A DNA stretch of 64,000 nucleotides from Trileptium ribeirensis (taxonomy: Eukaryota > Nematoda > Enoplea > Enoplida > Thoracostomopsidae): contig JASANE010020491.1 in assembly GCA_030248225.1 (NCBI GenBank), positions 1 to 64,000 on the forward strand, in the 5' to 3' direction. This document shows positions 11,301-23,544 of the stretch, one piece after another. Under the pieces are notes generated by a model. It made no database searches and had not been told where the DNA came from. It worked only from the letters and a program-made list of their open reading frames with translations. The position numbers and the translations under genes are program-made. How positions within the stretch are numbered: the first letter of the stretch is position 1; each line of letters starts with the position of its first letter.

Positions 11301-11706
11301 GCGAGCATGTTATAATGCATCTAACCTTGGAACTTATGTACCCCACATAGCGTCAGGCACGCCGTCGACAACAGGGTGTCTTGACAGCCCCATGTTTTTT
11401 TTCAATTTTTACGGTAGCTAGCTGTGAGTATTAGCACTTTTCGACGGTATCAAGCACATCGTGTCTTTTCTGCATTTTTATTGACGCTGTGCCGTGTCCG
11501 TTACTTTTAATTCGCGGAAAATTGGTAACCAATGGTGTGTACGCCACAGTATTGACAAACGTAGTAGCTAGGTGTGTTTTGCACGCCTTCGGAAATAGAT
11601 TTACGGTATCGGTGTGACGCTGACTGTCAATACGGTAGGGTCGCGACTACAAGGGGATAAGTGTTCGTAACAGCGGGCAAATTATAACGTGAACGCCGCA
11701 TAACGC
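11301..11706. repeat. Dispersed repeat family 4, copy a
   Basis: It matches 51003-51513 in the same orientation. Shared landmarks in order are CTTATGTACCCCACA, AGxGTCAG, CGACAACAG, GGTAGCTA, CACTxTTCGACGGTxTCAAG, GTGTCCGTTACT, GTAGCTAGG, GGGTCGCGACTACA/GAGTCGCGACTACAGG, CAGCGGG and GCGAACGCCGCA-like ends. No coding capacity. Confidence 0.7.
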
Positions 11707-13790
11707 TAGCACCGTGCTCGTCCCTAACACTTTCTACACTGGTGAACATTATTTCGTTACAACCTCTGCCATTGCTTCGCGTCGTTAGTTATACTTTACT
11801 CGGATCGTGAACCACTATATGCAAGCATATGCCTGCTTCTTCCCCTTGTCATTTGTAGGTCACAATGAACTCTCGAATTAACATCATTAGTCACATCGGA
11901 ACACCTCGCACATTTCTACCCAAGATTTACGTTACGGTGTCTATTCTTCTCCAGAATAGCTAGTGATTAATTTAGGAGCTGTTGATATGCCAATACTTTA
12001 AACATTTTAATCAGAGGCAAAGGCGCAGAAACTGGTGGCATATCCTTCGACTTTTGAAAGTGCGGGATCATTCACCCCAGATTTAGAGTTCCCTGGAAAA
12101 ATTTAGTGTTATAAAAAGTCAACTAAAGTCTAAATTCAAAGCTTACGTACTATGTTTGCCTGAAGAAAGCATATCGATTCGACAGTTCTGTTGTTCCAGC
12201 CGTTAAAATAAATTTCTCTGCTGAAGTATTATGAGTAGTTTACAATAAGATGCGTGCACTCACTGCACACGGTTACGCAAGAACCCCAATGCTTGTTACA
12301 CTGTAGTTATATTGTAATGACGATGTTGCCAGTTGCTACGATCTCCGTGCAACAATTGACATTTCTGAACAACGTTGTAGCGTCTGTATCAGTTGATGAT
12401 GCACTGCTTGTAACAACATTGTTTAAAGTTGCACGCGCAGCGAAATGACAACAAAGGTTGTCGCACAGTGGTGTAACGATGAATAACATCTTGACACTGC
12501 AGCTTTAACCGAAACCGTAGTAGTTGCGCGCTAGTGTAACAACAACAGAGAACAATACGTCAACTAAAATTGTTGAACACTGGAGCGACAATAGGTATAA
12601 GAATCTTTGCACTGCTGGTACTGAAATCAAGGCAGGAGCGCGATGAGCAGCAACTAGCGAAGCACGGCATAATGTCATGTAACGACTGAAAAGAATACTA
12701 CGCCGACCGTATGAGGTCAGACATAAAATGGTATGACGTGGATATCTTTTAGGTTGCTAATTTTGGCATTGCTGCATAAACTAGTATCTCGTATACGACA
12801 GTGAAACGCAGCGAACGTGATTTCATTTATACTTTGTCGCTTTGTGTAATCGCCTGTAACTTTCTGTTTTTTAAGTATATACCACCTTCGGAGGTATATG
12901 TTTTCAGTGGAAGGAGGAGGGGAGTGGAGGGAGTGAGATAGAGCGGTATTTATATAAAGACGAAAAAGTCGGATTCTGACGCAGCATAACCCATTTCAAC
13001 TCTTGAAGCTGAAAGCTCTCTAGTCCCTGCTCCTTCGACGCTTTCTGGTACACAACCTTCAACATCTGGTATTACTACAAAAAAGCTTGTGCCAGCTTTG
13101 TAAAAACTGACTCCAGTATTTAGGCAGAAGACATCGTTAATGCAAGGGAATCGGTAGCGTCATCTGTGCGAAAGGAGCCTAGGTCAACTGGTCTCATTTG
13201 CATTTAGCATCGTCGAGTTTAATGTACGTGACATTTAGCAGCATTGCATAATCTCTACTGTCCCATGTTGTTTCTAAACCATGTCTTTAGACGGCGTAAA
13301 GCACTCAAGCTGCGTTCAGCTTCGCAAGTACTTGTACCTTTGGTACAAGGCATACACGCATTAGCTGTTCGACGTATTGACAAACTCGGTGGCACTATGA
13401 GCCATTGACGACAGTATTCCTGGATCAGAGAGAGGTCGACGTCGTTTGAAATACTGGTCTAATGTAGACATTCTGCTAGTGTACTTACTATTAATTTGTG
13501 ACAAATAGAAATGCCCGTAACGCAATATACAAGACCTTTACGTTAAAAACTGGACAATGATTTTGGGCCGTTGATCTTCGAATGTGCGAGGACGGGCTTG
13601 AGCTACCCGGGAACCAAGAGTGGGACCATGTGTGGCGAGAAGCTTGGGGACCCGAGCGGGGCGTGTGTGGGGACACATGTTCACTGCGTCTATGGGCATG
13701 GGCTTTAGTTTTAAACTCAGCAGATAATAGCTGAAGAACAACCTTAGTATTATTTATATAGGCTGTTTATAGTTAATTCTTGGCAACTGA
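11707..13790. other. Intergenic, mostly unrecognised; one small hairpin
   Basis: No exon was recognised. An imperfect hairpin at about 12877-12900 has arms ATATACCACC and GGAGGTATAT around TTC, followed by a purine-rich tract (GGAAGGAGGAGGGGAGTGG). Open frames overlapping on both strands at 12254-12489 reflect GTTGT/ACAAC-rich sequence, not a protein. Confidence 0.35.
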
Positions 13791-13799
13791 CTGCATTTA

Positions 13800-13925
13800 C
13801 ACCATTCATCATCAATACAACACATACACTATAATATCAATACGTACACTATAATATCAATGTCAATACGTAGACTGTAGTAGCAATAATATAACACGTA
13901 GGGTATTATGTGTATTGATCACACA
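13800..13925. repeat. Short tandem repeat, CAATACGTACACTATAATAT type
   Basis: Several imperfect copies of an about 18-22 bp unit (ACACTATAATATCAATACGT) followed by related CAATAxxAxA phrases. Confidence 0.6.
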
Positions 13926-13984
13926 AATAATCATCAATACTAACGAAGCGGCAGTTCGCGAGTTAGAATATTATCACAACATAC

Positions 13985-14130
13985 CAACCGTTGCAAGCTG
14001 TCCCATGGTGTACGCTGCGCATGCGTAAGCCCGATGTTATATTCCCGGTGGACCCATTGTTTAGCTTGAGCGGGATTTCACAAAAGAAATATTCATAGCT
14101 TGTATTATGTTCTTAGCATCAAATTAAAAA
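13985..14130 (+). repeat. Candidate tRNA-derived SINE (family B), copy a
   Basis: The head CCGATGTTATATTCCCGGTGGACCCAT and tail TTAGCTTGA, GGGATTTCACAAAA, AATATTCATAGCTT match 39340-39470. In that copy the head contains GATGCAGTGGCTAGGACG, resembling a tRNA A box, and a TATTCCCAGTAGACCC phrase where a B box would sit. It is decayed, and the tRNA origin is an inference. Confidence 0.45.
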
Positions 14131-14139
14131 TGAGCCTTA

Positions 14140-16230
14140 GCTTTCAGATCATCGTTTTGAAGTGTTTGTTATAAAAGTTAATGAAATAAGGTTGTCACTG
14201 TTTGTATTGTCGCTTTGGACAAACGACAAAAGAGGGCGCTAAATTAGGACGACTAGGAACAACGAAAGAAATCTAACACAAATGCTGTTCACTCAGTTTA
14301 CACTACTGTCCCTCCTAAATTCAATTGTGAGAAACTTCTTTTGAAAAGATTTAGAGAAACATACAGGAAAAGGCCTGGTCTTAATGGTGATGTGTCGAAA
14401 ATGGAATTATATAACTGCGGGTGTCGCAAATCTCTTTTACTGTTTAGGCAAAAGTTGTTTTATGACCACGCTATTGTTGTTCTCAGTGTGAGGATTATAT
14501 TGTTTAACATACTATTTAAGATGTGCATAGTAATGTTTGCATGTGACGTCTAAAGTTTGGTTTGAGCTTATATTTAATTACGTTATGTATAAATTTTGTT
14601 TGGTGAATGAATGAACAGTAGCTGTTTCATTTGTATTAATGGTTAACGCTATAATCTTTTGAGTTTGGCAGTGGAATGACCACGTATGTAGAACAGCTCG
14701 TGTACGTTGGTTGAATTGAATATTTTTCCGTAATTATGCCGAAAGGTTGATTTTTGATGTAATGTATACTACTATAATAACTTAATGGCTTAACTATTGC
14801 AGTGTAGATCATTTTGATAAATTGTTTAGTTCTTCGCGTTTGTTCTAATTTTAGTACATTTTGTAATTACTTAATTCTCTTTACTCTGTAAGTATTGCAT
14901 GACTTGCTAGGTCAATTGTATTTTTACACCATTCAATTTGTTTCATTAAGCCGAATAAAATTATTTAAAAATTGTTTAAGGGATTATAGAAAAAACTGAT
15001 ATTTTACGACTACGATTTTTCATGCATCGTGGATATTGGGTAATGAACCCTATTTAAAACAGGAACAACAGTAGAAATACTCAAAAATGACTAGATTAAA
15101 TCGAAGCGTTTGAGGAATTCTCAATCTGGAACAGCAGCATTAAAACTGAAGATTATTTCGCTACAGTATAGTTGAAAAGCTTTAAAAGACACGGATTTTT
15201 ATGGCGAAATAGCTATAACGGGTCTGCAATTATATGTGGCTTGGGACATGCTCCTGGAAATATAGATTTAACACTTGATAACTGAAAATCGTTATATAGT
15301 ACTTTGGAAAGAAAGCTTTTCAAGGAAAGTGTATTTTCGAAAATATGAGTTGCCTAAAGCTGCAATTATGAAGATTATATATTAGATATATGCTTGCTTA
15401 TAAATTATAGTGGTTTGAAGTGCAGGCATATATATTTTCAAATAGGAATCACCCATGTTTTAACTGAAATAAGCATGGTTTACTAGAAAACAAAATCTGG
15501 GCAACTGATCACTGCTAAAATATAACATATCACAAAGGAAACAATAGTTTAAAACAGATAAGGAATCAAGCCTTCACGGTAGTTTCCGAATGAGATCTTG
15601 GAAAATATATTAATTGTATATAAAAAATTATTGGCTTTGAATATCTCAGCATTTCAATCGAAATGCATATATCTCGCCTCTGTTTTAAAACAGTTTTACT
15701 CGTTCCAACTATCATTGTTTTCGCTTTTGCTTTTGGAAAATGCCTAGGTGTGTTGCAAATTTTCTGACAATTTTTTTCTTTTTAGGCAGATGGGCTTTAA
15801 AAATTTCTATTTACCATTAGCTAATCACGCTGCTTTGTAATAATAATTTAGTTGTATGAAGTTTTTCTATTCGCTGAGCACGATTTTATTATATATTTCT
15901 TCCGTCGTAGATCGCAATTCAGCATAAAACCTTGTTTTGTTTGCATCAGTTCGTTGTTTAGAAGTCTATTTTGCAGAATGCGGCGCATCAGCCATTGAAC
16001 GGTCAAAAACAGTTATTTCTGCGATATCAGTCGCCCTTAATACAACACCTATTTTCTAACAAAGCTGAACTATACAGGTGTAACTGAGGAAATTGATCGC
16101 ACGAACCAGGTAAACAATTACGTATATAGCGGAGAAAAAAATAAGCCTATATTTGATTGTGATTTATTGAACGAGAATACAAATTGTTATTGAACGTTAT
16201 AATTTTTGCTGTAGACTTTGAAATGTCACA
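14140..16230. other. Intergenic, nothing recognised
   Basis: AT-rich DNA. A 70-codon open frame at 14341-14553 has no family resemblance and is probably chance. Confidence 0.35.
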
Positions 16231-16234
16231 TTTA

Positions 16235-16590
16235 CCCAGACTACAAACCCCGTAAAACTTTCATTGAGGTATCGAAATTTACGTTATAACGGGGCGCTAT
16301 TATGTTAGCGATTGGCTGTAAACGATGGAAACTCAGAAGAAAAATCCAGATAACAAACTGTAAAACCTTTTATTGAGGTGTCAAAACTTGTCTGCTCTAT
16401 TAGGTTTGTCCGATTATTGCTGTGAATGGCGAAAAGTAAGATTAAGCCCGACAACATACACTGTAATAACTTACGATATCAAAATTTTACTATAATTCTA
16501 TTAGGGTGGAGATATAATTGCTGTGTACGTCAAGAGACTATTCCAAACAACAAATAATATAAAAAACTTTTATAGAGTGAACGAAGTTTG
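16235..16590. repeat. Degenerate tandem repeat, about 95-110 bp units, nearly four copies
   Basis: Units start at about 16235, 16345, 16446 and 16541 with CCAGACTACAAACCCCGTAAAAC, CCAGATAACAAACTGTAAAAC, CCCGACAACATACACTGTAAT and CCAAACAACAAATAATATAAA-like openings. Each is followed by TTTTATTGAGGT or similar, and a TTGGCTGT or TTGCTGTG phrase. Confidence 0.6.
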
Positions 16591-16914
16591 ATTATTAAAA
16601 TTTTTGAGTGTGATTGAATATCTTGATTTTGCTTTTATATATTGTAGTTATATCTCAAAATAATGATCATCGCCGCGTTTACCGTTAACACAGGATAAAC
16701 TTATACCGTATTATTGGTAAACAGCAATGTTTGGCAGATACCGTGACTATATACATACATAAGGTATGTGTATAGACCAATATTATGAATTAGGAAATGC
16801 CTGACATCGAGTGATTCTCCTTTCCAATAACATAAATTTAGTTCAAGCCTAAGTTAAAATGAAAATCAAACATTTGTTTGTTCCACGGTTGTTTCAGAAT
16901 CTACATGTTCATAA

Positions 16915-17070
16915 GGGATAGGAGGCTACCACTTGAGGATCGCCCCCTTGACGAAAAACGCCGACCTTCTCCACTGACAGTTGGTCCACTTGTAAATTAG
17001 GTGTGCCACAGGCGCCGAACCTATGGTAGCCGAAGGCACTGTACCCTCTCCATCAACCATGTGTTTTTAG
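16915..17070. repeat. G/C-armed repeat family 3 fragment
   Basis: CATGTTCATAAGGGATAGGAGGCTACC and a C-rich GATCGCCCCCTTGACG segment resemble the ends of the 61.2-61.5 kb element (CATGCTCATAGCGGCGAAAGG read on the other strand). No coding sequence. Confidence 0.4.
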
Positions 17071-18970
17071 CTTGCTTTCATGACCCTCTCGAGTAATGGC
17101 TGCTGTGACATATTTTGTTTCAAAAAATTGATCTTATTCAATCTTTTGCTCTGTGGCTTCATACTAGTGAAATAGAATTACTTTTGAACGTAACTTGTAA
17201 CTTAATTTGGAATAACACGTTCATTTTGACAATCTACCTACGTAGGAAACGAAGCAGCATGCAAAGGTTATGCGAAATATAAGTAATTCCTACGCACATG
17301 TATATGGATTCTTGCTTATAGATGCTTTAATTTTTATCACATTGTTCGATGCGGTCTTTTACGGGTTATAATGTTAAAATTTATTTGAAAAATGGTTAAA
17401 AATTGGTGCCCTGTTAGTCCTTCGTTTCTGTTGTGTAAGTAAAAGGCTTGTGTACGTCATGAAAAACTGGCAATAGCTGCATTTGATTAAGTTGAAATTA
17501 ATTCTATCAGAATAGCTTGCAATTCTTCTTGTTGTAGTAAGTATAACCAAATTTTGAGATTTGTTCTACTAAACTAGTGGTGAGCTCTGTAATCGGCGTT
17601 ATCAATAAAATTTGTAAACATTTTTGAAACTGGGAATACACAGGCACGCAAGTTTCTATTAAATCGCAGCATGAGATATCTCATGTGGATGTTGCGAACT
17701 TGACAATTCTGACATGTTGACGTTTGTTTGGCCGAAAGTCGCCATATTATTTTACTTATGGACGAGTCGTACCTATATTTCTTCTGTACGTCTTTTCGAT
17801 TTGCTTGGAATACCCAACGACCAAAACCAATTAGCAATTGTGGTATCACGTGATGACAACTGTAGCGATTATATTTTACGAGGTGTCATTATCTGTTGCA
17901 CAATTTTGTTTTGTGAGCCTGTTAATGTAAAGAAGCATCACATCATTAGGAAACGTTCATGAGATAGCTGTTACGTGTAACTAAGCCATGGCTGGCTGCT
18001 GTTTTACGTGTTTTGGCAACCGGCAAGTAGCAACATGTGCATGCAAAGGTGGCAAAGGTTTAACCGTAAACCAAGGACCTTTTTCGAAAAAGTTGCAGAT
18101 ATAAATGAACATTTATAGCATGTTTTATTTGTCTTTATGCATGTGATCCACAATCTGACAGTGCTACACGTATAAAATGTGCTTACAGTTTTATGAACCA
18201 AAATAAACGCCGCATAGCTATTTTTAAACCTTAAAACAAAAGATCGAAATATTTTATGCTAAAGTTTTATTTGCAGCAGCCGGACCTAAACGATATTCGA
18301 AATATCGATGCCCTTCGGCCATAAAACATTATGCATCAGATGTTGTACAAAATCTGTCTTTAAGCCGTTTTATATTATACTTTTTCATCTAAATTTATAT
18401 GATTTGCCACATTTTACTTTTCAGAGTTTTTTGCCTAATTATTAAGAAAATATATTCAAATGTCGCAAGATAAAGCCTTCAATACGAAAAGAAATCATCT
18501 TCCATTCAGAGATATTATTCAAGCAACAAGAGATATACATTAAGACGGACAGCTATTAGGCTAATTCTGATAAGAAATTCTGGGTTCTAAATTTATATTT
18601 ATCACACCAAATACTGAGTGCATCTTGCTTCAAAACGAAGTTGTGGCGTATGTATGCTGACGTGATTAGCGTGAATGTTTGAGCCATACAGGTAGCTATT
18701 ACATTGCATGAGTTATAGCATAGACCCGCGTTTGTAGCACAAAGTAAATCCTATATATTTCCTTTTACTTCTTGCACTAGTAGTTAATTATAAGTGATTT
18801 GAATGCTATTTTGTTTAAAAAATAGTTCAAGAACGGATACGTAATCACATCTAGAGCGTGCTGTAGTTGTGGTCGATCCGCTGCGTTCTCTTCCGGCCCT
18901 TTTCGGTTTGTGGTACCATTGCATCACATAGTATTGGAACGGTTCGATTGTATCTGTTGGAACACAATGC
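17071..18970. other. Intergenic, nothing recognised
   Basis: AT-rich DNA without recognised exons or shared repeats. Confidence 0.35.
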
Positions 18971-18971
18971 G

Positions 18972-19616
18972 CGCGCCGGGTCTTTTGCTTTATTGCTTTA
19001 GCTCCAAAGACAGAAATTGGTCAATTTTGAAGATATAGCGATAATTTTGTGCCATGCGACTGAGTTCGACTTGCTGGTTCAGAATATATCTATTCATTTT
19101 AGACAGATTTGAAACAATTGTTTTTCGAATTTTTGGGATCCAAATGACCTTCCTTCCCTTGGTACCCCAAAATTAAGAAAAAAAATTTATATAAAAATAT
19201 AAGTTTATATATCATTCTAACCGTATTGGCGAGCTGAGTGGAATGATGGTAAAGTCTGATGAATCAGACTACGGGTTAAGAACTTTTTAGAATTATGTAA
19301 AATCGTTAAACCTAAGGCTAATCCTAACCGAAAATCACTATCCCATGAACCGAATGTTACGATTTCACCGTTGTTCGACTCAGATGCTCAATACGGTTTG
19401 AATGACATATAAAATTATACATTTAACAAAAAACTTTGCGGAGTGTTTGGCTACTATTGGCAACCCAAAATATCGAAAAAAATAAACTTGGCCAAAATGT
19501 GCATATTCTGAACTAGCTCGTCGAGTTGAGTCTAACGTACCAAAATTATCGCTGTACCTACAAAATTGTCCAATCTCGGCTAAGGAGAGAGGTTAAAGGA
19601 AAAGAACCGGCGAGCC
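18972..19616. mobile_element. Long near-palindrome (hairpin element), about 645 bp
   Basis: The two halves are inverted copies along nearly their whole length. Paired landmarks are GCGCGCCGGGTCTTTT with the complement of GCTCGCCGGTTCTTTT, GGTCAATTTTG with CAAAATTGTCC, AGCGATAATTTTG with CAAAATTATCGCT, GGTTCAGAATAT with ATATTCTGAAC, and ATCATTCTAACCGTATTG with CAATACGGTTTGAATGA. The central loop is about 110-130 bp and contains a perfect small hairpin GTCTGATGAATCAGAC (19254-19269). No protein is encoded. It is a fold-back or hairpin MITE; the target duplication was not resolved. Confidence 0.8.
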
Positions 19617-22330
19617 CTTAGTAGTATTACCTGGCATACCGAAGTTTCGCGTTAAAATAATTTTTAAAACAATTTTGGTTTATGATCTTTCGGTTTAAAT
19701 TTCGTTGCTGAAATGTGAAGCAAACAATATGCTACATTATAATTTTCTCACTGGATGCGATTTTTCAATGAACTTTATAAGTCTACTGAACCATCGTGTA
19801 TACTTCCGGTTTGATTACTTGTCAGAAACTGTGAAACGTGGCAAACAGTGTAACTGTTCGTCTTGTAGTACCAAACACAAACAGAGATCTGTATATACAC
19901 GTGCATAATTTATTTTCATTTAAATTGGGATTTGAGACTGTAACATATTAACCACTGTTTTTATTCCGGCTTCCTCAGTATGTTCTGTTTTAATACTAAC
20001 GAATGTTTGTTAAACAAATCGCTGTACAATTGTTAACAGTACATGGGAAATGCGGAATCTGCCTCAAAATACGTGTAAGTACGCGAAAATGGCAGCACTA
20101 TCTTACGCATAGGTAAAATACATGTAAACAAAAAATAACGTTTTTATGGTTTTAGTGTCAAGTCATAGACCGGTGTTATTATTTATTACCCTATGTATAA
20201 CTGCGACTTTGTGTGTGCACCACTATGCGATAAGAACTCGACTGTAAACGCGTGGTTAAGTGCATGTGGTCAGTAAACTGCAATTTACATGTTCTAACCC
20301 GTTATTACGTAAAGCAAACATTACGTAAAGCAAACCCGTTATTTTTGTGTTGTTATCGGTTTTCGATTGCAAACTTACCCGAGCGAACGCTTTTAAAAAG
20401 AAGTCACTCAAGGTGCCGATGTTTAAATCATGTTGAGCTTGGCTATCACCATGTGGCTTTCAGTCTGCTTTATTTAAATTTAAAAACAATAGCTGCGTTA
20501 ATACAATCCCGTACACATCATCAAATAGTCATAATAACATTTATATGCGCGTTAACCAAGTTTACGGAATTTTCATTAAGCATTCACTTCTGCCGTAGCG
20601 CATGCTATCATAAGATGGTTTTAGTTTTGAATTTTCCGGTCGTGGTGCGGGACCAAACCTTTAAAATGTAAACAACACTTCCTTATCTGTTTTATGCAGC
20701 GTCCCTATGATAATCTTCACAACAATTTGACATTAATTTGTCCACATTGTGGGGTCTGCACTGACGTTTATTGACTTTAAAAATGAAATGCTCACAGTAG
20801 CACCGATACGGAAATTGATATAATTTTATAATACTGCTGATTTAGCTCGTGTTGTACCACATCTTGTTCCACATACGCGTAGATTTGATTGGACAGATAA
20901 ATATATATAAAGTAGGAAACATTATACTTTGCATGAGTTGTATTTTATTCTTGTTTAGAGAACTACTGGGAAGTGACAGACGTGAAATTTTCGGATATGA
21001 TGTGTGCTGGTCTCTTTTTGGATCAAAAATGGGTCTTTAGGTATCTAACTAGTTGAAGTAATATTATGTTTGGATTGGCAAAACGTTGTTTATACTATTC
21101 TAGCAGCTCACCAGGCTCTATAGCAACCAGAACACTTAGGAATTATGATGCGGTAGACGCAAGATTTGACGTTTAGCTGTTTAACGTTTGACGATTTTGC
21201 TGTCAGTGGATAATCCAGAATTTCGCTAACGGAGGGACTCAGTGACCCTTTTTGTACTGTTTGGCACGAAGTAGTGTTTGAAATTTTGGTAGGTCTGTAG
21301 AACCAGAGCTTAGAATTTTTTACCCAGAAAGTTATTAAAATCAAGTGTAAGTGCTTTCTTGGGCACCTCCGTAGGTGAGCCCCTGATATCTGTGTAATAT
21401 ATCCGAATATTTTACAGCTGAAATTGGCCGCAAGGGTCAATTGCGTTCTGCTTACCCGGATTCACGTGTTTTTTATGCAAATCTGACCCAGATCAGTTTT
21501 TCCTAGCCGCGAGCGGCATTGGACTTCGGGATGCTCATTGGTTGCTTTCACCATTGAAATATTTCAATTTACAAGAAGCTGTCCTGCGAACTGTTGTAGG
21601 TTTTGACTTGCATGTTTGTTCTTTAAACAGCGAGTTTTTCAGACAATGAGACTATCATCATAACCCTCAGATATTACGTACGATATTTCAGCAGGCAGTG
21701 ACACTATCTATATTTAAATGTGAGAATTTGTATGTTTGCCTTCAATATATAACAAAATTTCAACTTATCACTTTCTATGCCATATAGATATACCAGCCCA
21801 AGTAACTTTGAAGGACGGTACGTTATATATGACGTTATAAAAAAGAACAGCTAAGAGCGTATGGTTTGGGGCATGGCACCCTTTTGAATTAGGCTTATGC
21901 TTAGTGTAATTTCTAATATAAGGACCTTAGCTTAGGCTAAGAATAAGGCTAAGACTAAGGCTTAGTATATCGAGAACGGCATGGCCTGCATTTTATTTCC
22001 GCCTTTAGGGTTACTTGGGCCGATGTACCAATACGATAGAAAATCTGTAATTATCGAAATTATTTCTTTGCCTAACCAATATATTTTATCATAACTATAA
22101 GCTTAATTTTTGTAACGAAATAGGTTGTTACGTCCAAATTCAAATTATTCCGGACTTAAATAATGGCGTATTACATCCAGATTTCAAATTTATTGCTGAT
22201 TTAGATACAGTTTACAAGAGTGAAGCTGTTGTAAAGAAGGAAATAGGTATAGTATTCCTGGTTTTTTAGACATTTCTTCCTGTCAAAATATACTGTATAA
22301 TGTTTGTAAAACACTTGAAACTTTATGTAG
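19617..22330. other. Intergenic with small duplications, no recognised gene
   Basis: A 139-codon open frame (20252-20671) is long for this base composition but has no family resemblance, good start or flanking splice logic. It contains a 16-bp direct duplication ATTACGTAAAGCAAAC at 20304-20335. About 21890-21970 is rich in CTTAGGCTAAG-type palindromic phrases. Confidence 0.35.
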
Positions 22331-22335
22331 AGCAA

Positions 22336-22750
22336 TGTGTGAATCCATAGATGTGTGCGCCTGGGTTGCTCTGCTGTCAACTCAGACAACGCTCTCAAAT
22401 CCGTTGTCCACGGACATATTACGATTTTCTCCATCTATCCTAACCTCTAACTTGGGATACAGCAACACGTTCCCGGTCGCTATTGCACGATTTCAGAATC
22501 GCATTTTTGTCGCACACTTTAATACATTCATAGATTTCGAGTACAGCAATGCTACTTCAGCATTGTCATTTGATGAACTCGAACAAACGTGCAAAACTAG
22601 CAAATGACGTTATATACCACGAACGCGTTCCTAGCTTTTTCTGAACTGCGGATAGTAATAGAAAAACTCTGATTTCTAAATTTGCACGATTCATTTCGCG
22701 AAGTTGAGAAAGAACAACCATGATGTACGCACCTAATGTAGAGTCATGCA
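22336..22750. mobile_element. Inverted-repeat element family 2, copy c
   Basis: The left end TGTGTGAATCCATAGATGTG, TGCGCCTGGGTTGCTC and CTGTCAA mirrors the right end TTGAGAAAGAACAACC, TGATGTACGCACC and GAGTCATGCA. The interior shares GGTCGCTATTxxxCGATTT and ACAAACGTGCAAA with the other copies. AGCAA occurs on both sides and may be part of a target duplication. Confidence 0.65.
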
Positions 22751-23544
22751 TAAGCAAAGCGGCCGTAGAAAACTAACTTTCAAATAAAACTTATGGAGAA
22801 AGTAAGAGTTTTGTTTTTCTCAGGAAAATGGGGGCACAGCAATTTGTATTTGCTAAATATTCTAGGTCCTATCTAAGGGGCACATGGTTGCACTCTTACA
22901 AATTTTTGCCTCCTAACACTTGTACTCACAATTCGTTAGTGCGAACCCTTAAAATGAGAAAGAGAAACGACGAACTGGTATCGAACAAAGATAAGTGGGC
23001 TATTTTACAAGTGTAAAACCATTTCTCTAAGTCACAGCAATTGATCGTTTTTCAAAATGCTTAAACTTCTTTACATTGGGTTACTCGATTTATGATCAAA
23101 TTTCACGCGTCCATTGGCGTAGCAGAATTTATCTCCAGTGTCGCATAGCAGGTCGGTCTCAGTTTTTGAACAACGTTCGACGACAACGTCTGATAATAAA
23201 AATAGGAACAACAATATTTATTCATCGTTTGGCTGAATTTATGTAGTAAAACCGGATTAACGATGTAAGATTTAAACCACATGGGAACTACCGTATGTTC
23301 TACTAGCTAGTCCAACGTATATGTTTCAGATCGCCTGCAATCAGCGATACCATTAGAGGCGTAAGGGGCAGAGTGATTACCAGTGCAGATGGGCGAACGA
23401 ACAGGTGGAAATAATTTTTCCTTCAGTTTCCTAATGCATAACATACAAATGATAATTTCAATCTATTTAAACTACTGATAGTTTCCACGACGCTGAAGAT
23501 GACTTGCAAATACTGACGGCACATGGAAAATTACTCAAGACGGC
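22751..23544. other. Intergenic, nothing recognised
   Basis: No gene or shared repeat was recognised. Confidence 0.3.

Noticed and set aside
12254..12489. Overlapping open frames on both strands
   Set aside because: They arise from GTTGT/ACAAC-rich sequence; neither translation looks like a protein.
20252..20671. 139-codon open frame, long for this base composition
   Set aside because: No family resemblance, no recognisable domain, an internal 16-bp duplication, and no splice or polyadenylation context.
21108..21440. 110-codon minus-strand open frame
   Set aside because: No recognisable motif, no promoter or splice context, probably chance.
21890..21970. TTAGGC-like telomeric repeat
   Set aside because: CTTAGGCTAAG phrases are palindromic and irregular, not a head-to-tail telomere array.
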